Source of the DNA: Paenibacillus physcomitrellae
GTDB lineage: Bacteria; Bacillota; Bacilli; Paenibacillales; Paenibacillaceae
NCBI RefSeq assembly: GCF_002240225.1
Contig: NZ_CP022584.1
Coordinates: 4,627,850-4,691,849 of the forward strand
DNA: 64,000 bases
Direction: 5' to 3'
Shown: in pieces, positions 7,963-16,166 of the stretch
How the letters are laid out: every line of letters begins with the position of its first letter
Position numbering within the stretch: the first letter of the stretch is position 1
Program-made: the position numbers and the translations under genes
The notes under the pieces: generated by a model
Database searches by the model: none
The model's input: the letters and a program-made list of their open reading frames with translations, nothing else
What the model was told of the DNA's origin: nothing

Positions 7963-10629
7963 ATGGAGAAATTGATCCTGATTGACGGGAACAGCATTAT
8001 ATACAGGGCGTTTTTTGCCATGCCCCCGCTTACCAATTCGGCCGGACAGCATACCAATGCCGTATACGGCTTTACGAACATGCTGCTTCGGTTAATCCAG
8101 GAGCAGCAGCCAAGCCATATCCTGGTAGCGTTTGATGCTGGAAAGCAGACTTTCCGGCATGAGGGCTATAAGGATTATAAAGGCGGGCGGGAGAAGACAC
8201 CTCCGGAGCTGTCGGAACAATTTCCAATGCTCAAGGAGCTTTTGGACAGCTTTGGTATTGCTCGGTACGAATCGGAAGGTTTTGAAGCGGATGATATTAT
8301 CGGTGCAGTCAGCAAACGTGCGGATGAGGAAGGCCGGCAGGTTCTCGTTGTTACCGGCGACAAGGATATGCTTCAACTGGTATCTGACCGGGTCCAGGTG
8401 GCATTGACGCGCAAGGGCGTTACGGAGGTAGAGCCGTATGGTTATGCTGAAATCCAGGAGCGGTACGGACTTAAACCGGAGCAGATTACAGATTTGAAAG
8501 GTCTAATGGGAGATACCTCGGATAATATTCCAGGGGTGCCCGGCATTGGTGAGAAAACGGCGCTCAAGCTGCTGCACCAATTCGGCAGCGTGGAGGAAGT
8601 CCTCGCCCGGACGGACGAGCTTAAAGGGAAAATGAAAGAAAACCTGGTGAACCATGCCGAAGACGCGCGGATGAGCAAACAGCTGGCGACGATTCACCGC
8701 GAGATGCCGGTGGAGAGAAGCTGGGAGGACATGGCGTTTGCAGGGTTAACGGAGGACAAGGCAGCGCCGGTGCTTCGCAAGCTTGAATTCAAATCGCTGC
8801 TGGAACGTTTGTCTTTCGCTGCTGAAGGCGGGGCAGCCTCTGATGGGCAAGGAGAACGGCGAGCGGAAGAAGCGCTGGATATTCGGATTTGCACAGAAGA
8901 TAATCTTGGCGAATTGCTGGAGGCTCTGTCTGCGGTTGAAGCGCTCCATATTGAGACCAACGGGGATAATCCGCATCAAGCTGAAGTTGTGGGCATAACC
9001 TTCTCTTCTCAAAGGATGTATTACTTCGTTTCTTACGATCTGTTGAAAAAGGAAGCCGCCGCTCCTCTTGCAAACTGGCTCGGCGACGAAACGATTTCCA
9101 AAAGCGGCTACGATTTGCACCGTGCCGATCTGGCGCTTCATTGGCACGGGATTCCGTTTGCCGGGGCAGCTTTTGACGTCAGCATTGCCGCTTATCTGCT
9201 TGATCCTACCGGTGGAGATCAGAGCCTTTCAGCGCTGGCAGACAAGTATGGCCTTGCCCCAATCGCTTCCGACGAAAGCGTGTTTGGCAAAGGGGCCAAA
9301 TACAAGCTTCCGGAGGAGGAAGCACTGGGTCTTCATCTGGCAAGAAAAGCTGCCGTCATCGCGAAGCTGGTGCCTTTGCAGCAGGAGGATCTGGAGAAAA
9401 ACGGCATGAGCAAACTCTTTTTCGATCTGGAGATGCCTTTATCACGGATTTTGGCCGATATGGAGAAGCAAGGCATTGCCGTCAACCGGGAAGATCTGCA
9501 GCAGCTTGGAACCGAGTTCCAAGAGCAAATTAACAAGCTGGTTACTCAGATATACGAGATTGCAGGAACGGAATTTAACCTGAACTCGCCTAAACAGCTT
9601 GGAGAAATTTTGTTTGATAAAATGCAGCTTCCTGTCATCAAGAAGACGAAAACCGGTTATTCGACTGACGCCGATGTTTTGGAGAAACTGGCACCATATC
9701 ATGATATCGTTCAATTTATTCTCGATTATCGCCAGCTGGCCAAACTGCAATCCACCTATGTGGAAGGTTTGCTGAAAGAAATTCGTCCGGAGACCGGCAA
9801 GGTACATACGTTTTTCCGTCAAACGATTACCGCAACCGGACGGCTGAGCAGCCAATATCCTAACCTGCAGAATATCCCGATCCGTCTGGAAGAAGGCCGC
9901 AAAATCCGCAAGGTGTTTGTGCCTTCGGAACCGGGCTGGCATATCCTGGCGGCCGACTATTCTCAAATCGAGCTGCGGGTGCTGGCGCATATTTCGGGTG
10001 ACGAGCGGCTGAAGGAAGCTTTCCTGCATGAGATGGACATTCACACCAAAACAGCCAGCGACGTGTTCGGCGTTCCGCAGGAGCAGGTGGACTCCAATAT
10101 GCGGCGTTCGGCAAAAGCGGTCAATTTCGGGATTGTATACGGAATCAGCGACTACGGCTTGTCCCAGAATCTTAACATTACGAGAAAAGAAGCCGGTCAA
10201 TTTATTGAACAGTATTTTGCCATCTTCCAAGGCGTTCGCAAGTATATGGACTCGATCGTGAAGGAAGCCAAGCGGGACGGTTATGTAACTACACTACTGG
10301 AACGCAGACGGTATTTGCCGGAAATCAACGCAAGCAACTTTAATCTGCGCTCGTTTGCCGAAAGAACGGCTATGAATACGCCGATTCAGGGAACGGCGGC
10401 AGATATTATCAAACTCGCGATGGTGCGGATGGTGGAAGCGCTGAGCGAACGGAAGCTGAGAAGCCGCATGCTGCTGCAAGTACATGACGAACTTGTGTTT
10501 GAGGTTCCGGAGGATGAGCTTGAACTGATGACTCGTCTGGTGCCTGAAGTGATGGAGAAGGCGCTGGAGCTGTCCGTACCGCTTAAAGCGGAGGTCAGCA
10601 GCGGGAACAATTGGTATGAGGCTAAATAA
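7963..10629 (+). CDS. polA: DNA polymerase I
   Basis: 888 aa repair and Okazaki-processing polymerase. The 5'-3' exonuclease domain (about 1-290) starts LILIDGNSIIYRAFFA and contains VTGDKDMLQLV and the H3TH segment DNIPGVPGIGEKTA. Residues about 310-470 keep the exonuclease fold but not its catalytic set: the usual DTET is HIET, and the positions of the second and third catalytic acids read Ala (my alignment), so proofreading is predicted absent, as in Bacillus Pol I. The polymerase domain has motif A DYSQIELRVLAHIS, motif B RRSAKAVNFGIVYGIS and motif C QVHDELVFEV. Start ATG 7963 follows GAGGTG by six bases. mutM follows 52 bp downstream. Confidence 0.95.
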   Translation: MEKLILIDGNSIIYRAFFAMPPLTNSAGQHTNAVYGFTNMLLRLIQEQQPSHILVAFDAGKQTFRHEGYKDYKGGREKTPPELSEQFPMLKELLDSFGIARYESEGFEADDIIGAVSKRADEEGRQVLVVTGDKDMLQLVSDRVQVALTRKGVTEVEPYGYAEIQERYGLKPEQITDLKGLMGDTSDNIPGVPGIGEKTALKLLHQFGSVEEVLARTDELKGKMKENLVNHAEDARMSKQLATIHREMPVERSWEDMAFAGLTEDKAAPVLRKLEFKSLLERLSFAAEGGAASDGQGERRAEEALDIRICTEDNLGELLEALSAVEALHIETNGDNPHQAEVVGITFSSQRMYYFVSYDLLKKEAAAPLANWLGDETISKSGYDLHRADLALHWHGIPFAGAAFDVSIAAYLLDPTGGDQSLSALADKYGLAPIASDESVFGKGAKYKLPEEEALGLHLARKAAVIAKLVPLQQEDLEKNGMSKLFFDLEMPLSRILADMEKQGIAVNREDLQQLGTEFQEQINKLVTQIYEIAGTEFNLNSPKQLGEILFDKMQLPVIKKTKTGYSTDADVLEKLAPYHDIVQFILDYRQLAKLQSTYVEGLLKEIRPETGKVHTFFRQTITATGRLSSQYPNLQNIPIRLEEGRKIRKVFVPSEPGWHILAADYSQIELRVLAHISGDERLKEAFLHEMDIHTKTASDVFGVPQEQVDSNMRRSAKAVNFGIVYGISDYGLSQNLNITRKEAGQFIEQYFAIFQGVRKYMDSIVKEAKRDGYVTTLLERRRYLPEINASNFNLRSFAERTAMNTPIQGTAADIIKLAMVRMVEALSERKLRSRMLLQVHDELVFEVPEDELELMTRLVPEVMEKALELSVPLKAEVSSGNNWYEAK

Positions 10630-10681
10630 AGGGGCACGCCTGGCCTTTTTCCGGTATAATGGGACATGAGGTGAAGAAAGA

Positions 10682-11509
10682 ATGCCGGAATTGCCGGAAG
10701 TTGAAACCGTAAGACGAACATTAACTCAGTTAATTACAGGAAAGAAGATAGAGAAAGTTACTGTGAATCTGGCGCGGATTATCCAGCGCCCTGACGATCC
10801 CCGGCTGTTTAGCCAAGAGATGGAAGGTCATGTGATTACAGGTGTGGGCCGAAGAGGCAAGTTTCTCCGGATTGAAATGGACAACCTGGTGCTTGTGTCC
10901 CATTTGCGGATGGAAGGCAGGTATGGTTTGTACAAGAGCGACGAGCCGGTGGAGAAGCATACCCACGTGATCTTCCACTTCACGGACGGAACAGAACTTC
11001 GTTACCGGGATGTCCGCCAGTTCGGGACGATGCATTTATTTGCACCCGGTGAGGAATTTAAGAATAAACCCCTGATGAAGCTTGGGCTTGAGCCTTTGGA
11101 TGAAAGCTTTACGCTGGAGTCGTTAAGAAAGGTTTTAGCCGGAAGAAAAACAAAAATCAAGGTGGCCCTGCTCAATCAGGAATACATTGTAGGGCTTGGC
11201 AATATTTATGTGGATGAAGCTTTATTCCGTGCCGGCATCCACCCGGAGCGCCCAGCCGATTCCTTAAGTGATGATGAGTTTGTGAAATTGTATCAAAGTA
11301 TAATCACGACCTTGACAGAAGCTGTTGAGGCCGGCGGTTCTTCCATCAAATCCTATGTGAATGGACAAGGGGAGATGGGCATGTTTCAGCAGCAGCTGCA
11401 GATTTACGGCCGGAAAAATGAGATCTGCAACCGCTGCGGCGGCGTGATCGAGAAGTCCGTTGTAGGCGGTCGCGGTACCCATTATTGCCCGCGATGCCAG
11501 CAGTTGTAA
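10682..11509 (+). CDS. mutM: Formamidopyrimidine-DNA glycosylase
   Basis: 275 aa base-excision repair enzyme removing 8-oxoguanine and formamidopyrimidines. N-terminal MPELPEVET provides the catalytic Pro2 (after Met removal) and Glu3; Lys60 sits in RRGKFL; the helix-two-turn-helix contains VGLGNIYVDEALF; the C-terminal zinc finger uses Cys249, Cys252, Cys269 and Cys272 with the DNA-contacting Arg264. Full length. It lies in the polA-mutM-coaE order common in Bacillales, here without the ytaF gene found between mutM and coaE in Bacillus. Confidence 0.95.
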   Translation: MPELPEVETVRRTLTQLITGKKIEKVTVNLARIIQRPDDPRLFSQEMEGHVITGVGRRGKFLRIEMDNLVLVSHLRMEGRYGLYKSDEPVEKHTHVIFHFTDGTELRYRDVRQFGTMHLFAPGEEFKNKPLMKLGLEPLDESFTLESLRKVLAGRKTKIKVALLNQEYIVGLGNIYVDEALFRAGIHPERPADSLSDDEFVKLYQSIITTLTEAVEAGGSSIKSYVNGQGEMGMFQQQLQIYGRKNEICNRCGGVIEKSVVGGRGTHYCPRCQQL

Positions 11510-11570
11510 CAAGAATGGATGAATAGCAAGAATGCAAGAATAGCAAGAATGATGTAATGAGGTGAGTTCA

Positions 11571-12167
11571 TTGAAGATCGGGCTGACAGGCGGAATAGCG
11601 ACGGGAAAAAGCACGGTTTCCCGGATGCTGACCCGCAGGGGAGCGCTGTTGATTGATGCGGATGTCCTGGCCCGCGAGATCATGGAACCGGGGCATCCGG
11701 TATTGGAGGCCGTCGTGGACCGTTTTGGCAGGGACATGCTGCTGCCGGATGGAACGCTGGACCGTAAAAAGCTGGGAGCTCGCGTCTTCGCGAATCCGGA
11801 AGACCTTCTAGCTCTGAATGACATTACACACCCTGCCATCCGGGCGGAGACGAAGCGCAGAATAGACGCTTATGAAGCGGAATATCCAGATAAGTTGGTC
11901 GTGGCGGACATTCCGCTCCTATATGAATCCGGTTTGGACTCGCTTTACGAAACCATTATGGTGGTTTATGTACCGCGGGAGATCCAGCTCGTCCGCTTGA
12001 TGGAGCGCGATGGCCTTGATACTCCTCAGGCTGAAGCCAGATTGTCCGCTCAGATGGACATTGAACAGAAGAAGACGCTTGCAGACATTGTGATTGATAA
12101 CAGCCAGGGACTTGAACAAACTGAAGCCCAGGTTGAAGCGTTCTGGAAAAGCTGTGGGTTGTCATGA
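11571..12167 (+). CDS. coaE: Dephospho-CoA kinase
   Basis: 198 aa enzyme phosphorylating dephospho-CoA in the last step of CoA synthesis. P-loop GGIATGKS at residues 7-14, then LIDADVLAREIM, FANPEDLLALNDITHPAIR and the lid/adenine region PLLYESG and ERDG. The start is probably TTG 11571, five bases after GAGGTGA (11559-11565); the in-frame GTG at 11562 lies inside that RBS. The stop overlaps the next gene by four bases (ATGA), implying translational coupling with the transglycosylase. Before it (11512-11550) are short imperfect TAGCAAGAAT repeats. Confidence 0.92.
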   Translation: MKIGLTGGIATGKSTVSRMLTRRGALLIDADVLAREIMEPGHPVLEAVVDRFGRDMLLPDGTLDRKKLGARVFANPEDLLALNDITHPAIRAETKRRIDAYEAEYPDKLVVADIPLLYESGLDSLYETIMVVYVPREIQLVRLMERDGLDTPQAEARLSAQMDIEQKKTLADIVIDNSQGLEQTEAQVEAFWKSCGLS

Positions 12168-12727
12168 AGTGGCTGCGTAAGAAAAGAGTGCTGCTGCTTT
12201 TGTTTTTGGGTTTTGTCGTGCTGATCTTCATGAACACCCAGTGGCTCTCTTTGTTTTATCCGATTTATTATAAGGATGATATTCGTAAGCATGCGCAGCG
12301 AAATCAGCTTGATCCATTTATAGTCGCCGCTATTATTAAAGTTGAAACCAATTATAAACCCAGCAGGCAGTCCAGAAAAGGTGCGCTTGGCGTGATGCAG
12401 ATTATGCCGGATACAGCGCAGTGGGTGCTGGAGCAAGCGAAGCTGCCGAGTGTTTCGATGGACAGGATTAATGATGAAACCGGGACAAACATTGAAATTG
12501 GGACCTGGTATTTAAAGAGCTTGTCGGATCAGTTTAATGGGAATATGGTTGCGGTGATCGCCGCTTATAATGCAGGGCCTACGCGGGTAAAGAACTGGTT
12601 GAAGAGCGGAACATGGGACGGCACTGTGGAAACAACCAAAAATATCCCGCTGGGGGAAACCAGGCATTATGTGCAGCGGGTTGTTCATTATTATGAGCAA
12701 TACACCAGCATCTATAAGCAGTTTTAA
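12164..12727 (+). CDS. Membrane-anchored lytic transglycosylase (SLT domain)
   Basis: 187 aa. One N-terminal hydrophobic segment (about 7-25) acts as signal anchor, so the rest is extracytoplasmic. The SLT fold has the catalytic Glu in AAIIKVETNY, followed by the family stretches GALGVMQIMP and AAYNAGPTRVKNW. It should cut peptidoglycan glycan strands to 1,6-anhydro ends. Similar to small YjbJ-like transglycosylases of Bacilli. Overlaps coaE by four bases; followed by a strong terminator. Confidence 0.9.
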   Translation: MKWLRKKRVLLLLFLGFVVLIFMNTQWLSLFYPIYYKDDIRKHAQRNQLDPFIVAAIIKVETNYKPSRQSRKGALGVMQIMPDTAQWVLEQAKLPSVSMDRINDETGTNIEIGTWYLKSLSDQFNGNMVAVIAAYNAGPTRVKNWLKSGTWDGTVETTKNIPLGETRHYVQRVVHYYEQYTSIYKQF

Positions 12728-12738
12728 CAAAGAGAAAA

Positions 12739-12772
12739 CGCCGGGAGAATGTAGAATTCTCCCGGCGCTTCT
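12739..12772. terminator. Bidirectional terminator between transglycosylase and spore protein genes
   Basis: A perfect 12-bp stem, CGCCGGGAGAAT (12739-12750) with ATTCTCCCGGCG (12756-12767), is flanked by a short T run on the plus side and by AAAA on the left, which reads as a T run for the convergent minus-strand gene. Confidence 0.8.
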
Positions 12773-12789
12773 TAGCTGCTTGTCAGTTC

Positions 12790-13014
12790 TTATTTGAATT
12801 GACCAGCCAGTTGTTGTTCTGCCAGTGTTACAAGACGTTTAGTAATGTAACCCCCGATAGAACCGTTTTCGTAAGAAGTCAAGTTACCTGCATATCCATC
12901 TTGTGGAAAAGAAATGCCGAGTTCTTGAGCGATTTCATATTTCATTTGCTCGAGTGCACCAGATGCTTGTCGAACTACCAAGTTGTTGGAGTTGCCGCTA
13001 TTGTTGTTTGCCAT
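12790..13014 (-). CDS. Alpha/beta-type small acid-soluble spore protein
   Basis: 74 aa. It coats and protects spore DNA and is degraded on germination. Family features: Asn-rich N-terminus, [19 protein letters not shown] with the GPR protease site region [10 protein letters not shown], and the conserved C-terminal [20 protein letters not shown]. Start chosen at ATG 13014, nine bases after GGAGGTG (13024-13030); the upstream in-frame GTG overlaps that RBS. It shows the organism forms spores. Confidence 0.95.
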   Translation of the reverse strand: MANNNSGNSNNLVVRQASGALEQMKYEIAQELGISFPQDGYAGNLTSYENGSIGGYITKRLVTLAEQQLAGQFK

Positions 13015-13045
13015 TGTCTTTTTCACCTCCTTGGGTTGGTAACTG

Positions 13046-13074
13046 TATTATGTGCCGTATTACGAAATCTACTC
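13046..13074 (-). promoter_or_regulatory. Possible sigma-G promoter of the spore protein gene
   Basis: On the minus strand GAGTA (13070-13074) and CATAATA (13046-13052) are 17 bp apart. CATAATA fits the forespore sigma-G -10 consensus; the -35 is a weaker match. It lies 16 bp upstream of the RBS. Confidence 0.5.
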
Positions 13075-13152
13075 GCAAAGTTTAAAATTCCTGGGTGGAA
13101 TTGTTATCCAAATGGGTGAAAGCCTTGATTTGCTAAGAAAGGAGAGGGTATT

Positions 13153-13623
13153 TTGAAGTGTCCGTACTGCGATTATAATGGCACTAAAGTGCTGGATTCC
13201 CGGCCTGCGAATGAAAACCGCTCCATTCGCAGACGGCGGGAATGTGAGAAGTGCAACCGCCGATTTACGACTTTTGAAATGGTGGAGGAAACACCGTTAA
13301 TTGTGATCAAGAAGGGCGGCAGCCGCGAGGAATTCAGCAGGGAGAAGATGCTGCGCGGTTTGATTCGTGCTTGTGAAAAACGTCCGGTGTCCGTAGAACA
13401 GCTGGAGTCGATTGTCACCGAGGTCGAGACGTCGCTGCGCAATACAGCGGTGGCTGAAGTGGAAAGCATGGAGATCGGTGAACTTGTCATGGAACATCTA
13501 TATCCGGTTGATGAAGTGGCTTATGTCCGGTTTGCTTCTGTATATCGCCAGTTCAAAGATATTGACATGTTCATGCGTGAGCTGAAGGGGCTGCTGTCCA
13601 AAGATTCGGGCAGTGGGGAATAA
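13153..13623 (+). CDS. nrdR: Transcriptional repressor NrdR
   Basis: 156 aa regulator of ribonucleotide reductase genes. Zinc ribbon with Cys3, Cys6, Cys31 and Cys34 (CPYC and CEKC), then an ATP-cone domain from [16 protein letters not shown] to [13 protein letters not shown] that senses ATP and dATP. TTG start at 13153, five bases after GGAGAGG. Its usual targets, the nrd operons, are not in the window. Confidence 0.95.
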   Translation: MKCPYCDYNGTKVLDSRPANENRSIRRRRECEKCNRRFTTFEMVEETPLIVIKKGGSREEFSREKMLRGLIRACEKRPVSVEQLESIVTEVETSLRNTAVAEVESMEIGELVMEHLYPVDEVAYVRFASVYRQFKDIDMFMRELKGLLSKDSGSGE

Positions 13624-13656
13624 GGATTGGTTAACCTAAAATAATCAAATGCAAAT

Positions 13657-13688
13657 GAGCTCTGGTAACGATTCCGGGGCTCTTTTTG
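13657..13688 (+). terminator. Terminator after nrdR
   Basis: GAGCTCTGG (13657-13665) pairs with CCGGGGCTC (13674-13682) using two G-U pairs, followed by TTTTTG. Confidence 0.8.
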
Positions 13689-13779
13689 TTTGCTGCAATA
13701 ATTTTCTGTACAAACAATCTGTTAATGAAGTACCATGTGAGAGGGCGTTCGAAGAGTCCGGGAAGGGAGGACATTCGTT

Positions 13780-14100
13780 ATGAAAGCTGCGGTATTATTT
13801 GTACTTGCGGGACTAGCGGAAATTGGAGGCGGATATTTGATCTGGCTTTGGCTGCGGGATGGCAAAAGCCCGCTCTACGGCCTGTTTGGCGCCGTGCTTC
13901 TGATCTCCTACGGCATAGTTGCGACTATGCAGTCTTTCTCGTCCTTTGGCCGTGTATACGCGGCTTATGGAGGGATTTTTATCGTGTTGTCCTTCCTGTG
14001 GGGATGGTGGGTCGACCGTAAAAATCCTGACGCTTATGACTGGGCAGGGATGATCATTTGTCTGATCGGGGCATTAGTGATGCTTGCGCCCCGCAAATGA
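13780..14100 (+). CDS. YnfA/UPF0060 family small membrane protein
   Basis: 106 aa with four predicted membrane helices. The start [21 protein letters not shown] and the later [19 protein letters not shown] are typical of UPF0060, a family related in fold to small multidrug resistance proteins; its transport substrate is not settled. RBS GGGAGG at 13764. It is 42 bp before the EamA gene, so the two membrane proteins probably form an operon. Confidence 0.88.
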   Translation: MKAAVLFVLAGLAEIGGGYLIWLWLRDGKSPLYGLFGAVLLISYGIVATMQSFSSFGRVYAAYGGIFIVLSFLWGWWVDRKNPDAYDWAGMIICLIGALVMLAPRK

Positions 14101-14142
14101 GCGAAAAGTCTGGATTTTGAAGTGAAGAAGGAATCTACAATC

Positions 14143-15054
14143 ATGAAGGAAACAAAATCAGTGTATGTAAATGCGATATTGTTGACCATTGGAGTCATTT
14201 CGATCGGGTTGTCCTCCATCTTTATCAAATGGTCCTCCGCACCGGCTTCTGTACTCGGTATGTACAGGCTTTTATTCACGTTGGTATTGATTACCCCTAT
14301 GCTGCGCAAATTATCTTTACGGGCGGTTTTGAAGGAATTATCGAGGAAAGAGATTGTGTTATTAATCCTTTCCGGTATTTTTCTGGGACTGCATTTCCTG
14401 CTCTGGATGGGATCACTCGCTTATACGTCTGTTGCCAGCTCCATGATTTTGTTGTCGCTCCAGCCCGTATTCATCATGGTTGGTTCTTTCTTTATGTTTA
14501 AGGAGCGGACAACCGGGGGCGGGGTCCTCGCCTTAAGCGTGGCCGTGATTGGCTCTGCCGTAACAGCTTGGGGAGACGTTGGCGTGTCCTCGAAAGCTAT
14601 GTATGGCGATGTGCTCTCACTGTTGGGGGCTGTTGCTTCTTCCTTATACATGTTGACGGGGCAAAATCTCGTGCGAAAAATACCGCCCATTGCCTACAGC
14701 TATATCGTCTTTGGGGTTGGCGGTGTTGTGATGCTGATCTACAATCTGGTTCAGGGCGTGGCGTTATTTGAATACGATAGCAAGGAATGGCTGCTCTTCC
14801 TGCTGCTTGCAATCGTACCTACGATATTTGGACAAATGCTGTTCAATCGTCTGCTCGGTTCGTTGGGGGCAACGACAATCTCCATGGTTATCGTCGCGGA
14901 GCCGGCGGTAGCGATTCTGCTGGCTGCTTTCCTGCTGAACGAACAGCTCACGCTTCTACATGGGGTAGGGGGAGTGCTTACGCTGCTTGGGATCGAATTG
15001 TTCTTCTGGTTTAAGCAGATGATGATCAAACGGGGGCAGAAAAGTTTAAGGTAA
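14143..15054 (+). CDS. EamA/DMT-family transporter
   Basis: About 303 aa with ten predicted membrane helices in two EamA repeats (about 10-145 and 155-295). Diagnostic segments are SSIFIKWSSAPASVLGMYRLLF in the first repeat (a common DMT start), SSMILLSLQPVF, and ISMVIVAEPAVAILLAAFLLNEQLT in the second. Such permeases move metabolites or drugs; the substrate is unknown. Start ATG 14143 follows AGAAGGA by ten bases; an in-frame GTG at 14122 is the alternative. No clear terminator follows directly. Confidence 0.85.
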   Translation: MKETKSVYVNAILLTIGVISIGLSSIFIKWSSAPASVLGMYRLLFTLVLITPMLRKLSLRAVLKELSRKEIVLLILSGIFLGLHFLLWMGSLAYTSVASSMILLSLQPVFIMVGSFFMFKERTTGGGVLALSVAVIGSAVTAWGDVGVSSKAMYGDVLSLLGAVASSLYMLTGQNLVRKIPPIAYSYIVFGVGGVVMLIYNLVQGVALFEYDSKEWLLFLLLAIVPTIFGQMLFNRLLGSLGATTISMVIVAEPAVAILLAAFLLNEQLTLLHGVGGVLTLLGIELFFWFKQMMIKRGQKSLR

Positions 15055-15423
15055 TTTTCAGGTTTTTATAAGGTTACGTTAATCTAGGGCGTGTATATTG
15101 AAATTACCCTCTTAATGATAAATTGGTTGACGGGAATTTGCTGGGTGGGGCCGGCAGATTCCCGATCAGCCGGATTCCAATTCGGCACATATTCCCTTGG
15201 ATATAGGGCGTGCCTTAAATATACAAGATATATAAACGAAAGATACATAAAGAAAATGATGGATAAGACCTTGCGGAAGCAGGGTCTTTTGTTTTGTTAC
15301 TGTAGGGCTTTCAGGACGGCTCATAGGCAGATGTGGAAATCTGTGCTCAAGGGCTTAAGCCCACAGCAAAAAGGGAGGATCTTCATATGGTATAGAGTAA
15401 TCCAACAAGAGGAGGTCGTTAAA
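15055..15423 (+). other. Intergenic region with consecutive hairpins
   Basis: No convincing long gene. Three potential hairpins follow one another: GGGAATTTGC with GCAGATTCCC (about 15134-15166), GGCAC with GTGCC (about 15183-15213), and a terminator-like hairpin at 15265-15288. An open frame crosses this stretch into the YjcZ gene but lacks similarity to anything and is not called. A structured small RNA ending at the terminator is possible. Confidence 0.4.
15265..15296 (+). terminator. Terminator hairpin upstream of the YjcZ gene
   Basis: AAGACCTTGC pairs with GCAGGGTCTT around a GGAA loop and is followed by TTGTTTTGTT. It may end the YnfA-EamA transcript or an RNA from the structured region before it. 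Confidence 0.65.
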
Positions 15424-15537
15424 ATGGGTGAAGTAGGAGGAGCAGGTTACGGTGTAGGCGGTGCATTTACTTCGACAGGTGCAATTTTGGTGTTGTTCAT
15501 ATTGCTTGTTATCATTTCCCGCGCTTGGCTGCTGTAA
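15424..15537 (+). CDS. YjcZ-family sporulation miniprotein
   Basis: 37 aa: a Gly-rich N-terminal half with GGAGYGVGGAF followed by one hydrophobic helix, ILVLFILLVIISRAWLL. This is the layout of YjcZ-type sporulation proteins of Bacilli, which are small membrane proteins of unknown mechanism. Start ATG 15424 is preceded by AGAGGAGG. A terminator follows after 33 bp. Confidence 0.8.
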   Translation: MGEVGGAGYGVGGAFTSTGAILVLFILLVIISRAWLL

Positions 15538-15570
15538 TGTCGGCTGAACACTAAGGAAGATTGATCTTCT

Positions 15571-15606
15571 ACCCCCTTGCTGCCCGGAGCGGCGAGGGGG
15601 TTTTTA
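15571..15606 (+). terminator. Terminator after the YjcZ gene
   Basis: ACCCCCTTGCTGC pairs with GCGGCGAGGGGGT around CCGGA, followed by TTTT. Confidence 0.85.
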
Positions 15607-15633
15607 GTGGAAGAAATAAATGACAAAAAGATG

Positions 15634-15663
15634 TTGACAAGCTTTTGGATATCGTGATATTAT
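15634..15663 (+). promoter_or_regulatory. Promoter of tRNA-Leu
   Basis: TTGACA (15634-15639), an 18-bp spacer and TATTAT (15658-15663). The tRNA begins about 50 bp downstream. Confidence 0.75.
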
Positions 15664-15713
15664 CTATCTTGTCGCTGCTAAAGTTAATAACTAACTAATA
15701 GCAACTACAATAT

Positions 15714-15797
<84 letters not shown>

Positions 15798-15809
15798 TTC
15801 TTTTTAAAG

Positions 15810-15851
15810 AAGCCCGTAAGTTTCCTTTATGGAAGCTCACGGGCTTTTTTT
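15810..15851 (+). terminator. Terminator after tRNA-Leu
   Basis: A long stem, AGCCCGT to TTTCC pairing with GGAAGCTCACGGGCT, is followed by TTTTTT. Confidence 0.85.
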
Positions 15852-16166
15852 AATTTTTGGATACAGGAGGGCGATCTTGGAACTCCGGATATTAAACCAA
15901 ACGTCAACTTAAGGTATTCGCTACCTGTCTCCTTCGGGCCAATTTTTGTTGACTGTCCACAGATCGGATCATTAAGGACATGAACGCCTTCGGCACGCAA
16001 ATACCTTTTGCTTTGTTCTCCGCATTTAAATCAATACGCGAAAAAGACTTAATAATAATTTAATAAATCCCTTATGACGGCTTAATTTCAATTATCAGCG
16101 GCCAAATCTATAATTCAATTACAGCAAATAACACACCAAAATTATAGGAAATGGGGAATTTTCAAG
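15852..16166 (+). promoter_or_regulatory. Upstream region of the DM13 lipoprotein gene
   Basis: No gene seen. A candidate promoter is TTCAAT (16087-16092), 16-bp spacer, TATAAT (16109-16114). GGGGA at 16152 is the RBS, about eleven bases before the start. The rest is AT-rich with no repeats that I could recognise. Confidence 0.5.

Noticed and set aside
15091-15423. N-terminal extension of the YjcZ frame (148 codons in total)
   Set aside because: Only the last 37 codons resemble a known family and they have their own RBS; the upstream part crosses a terminator hairpin.
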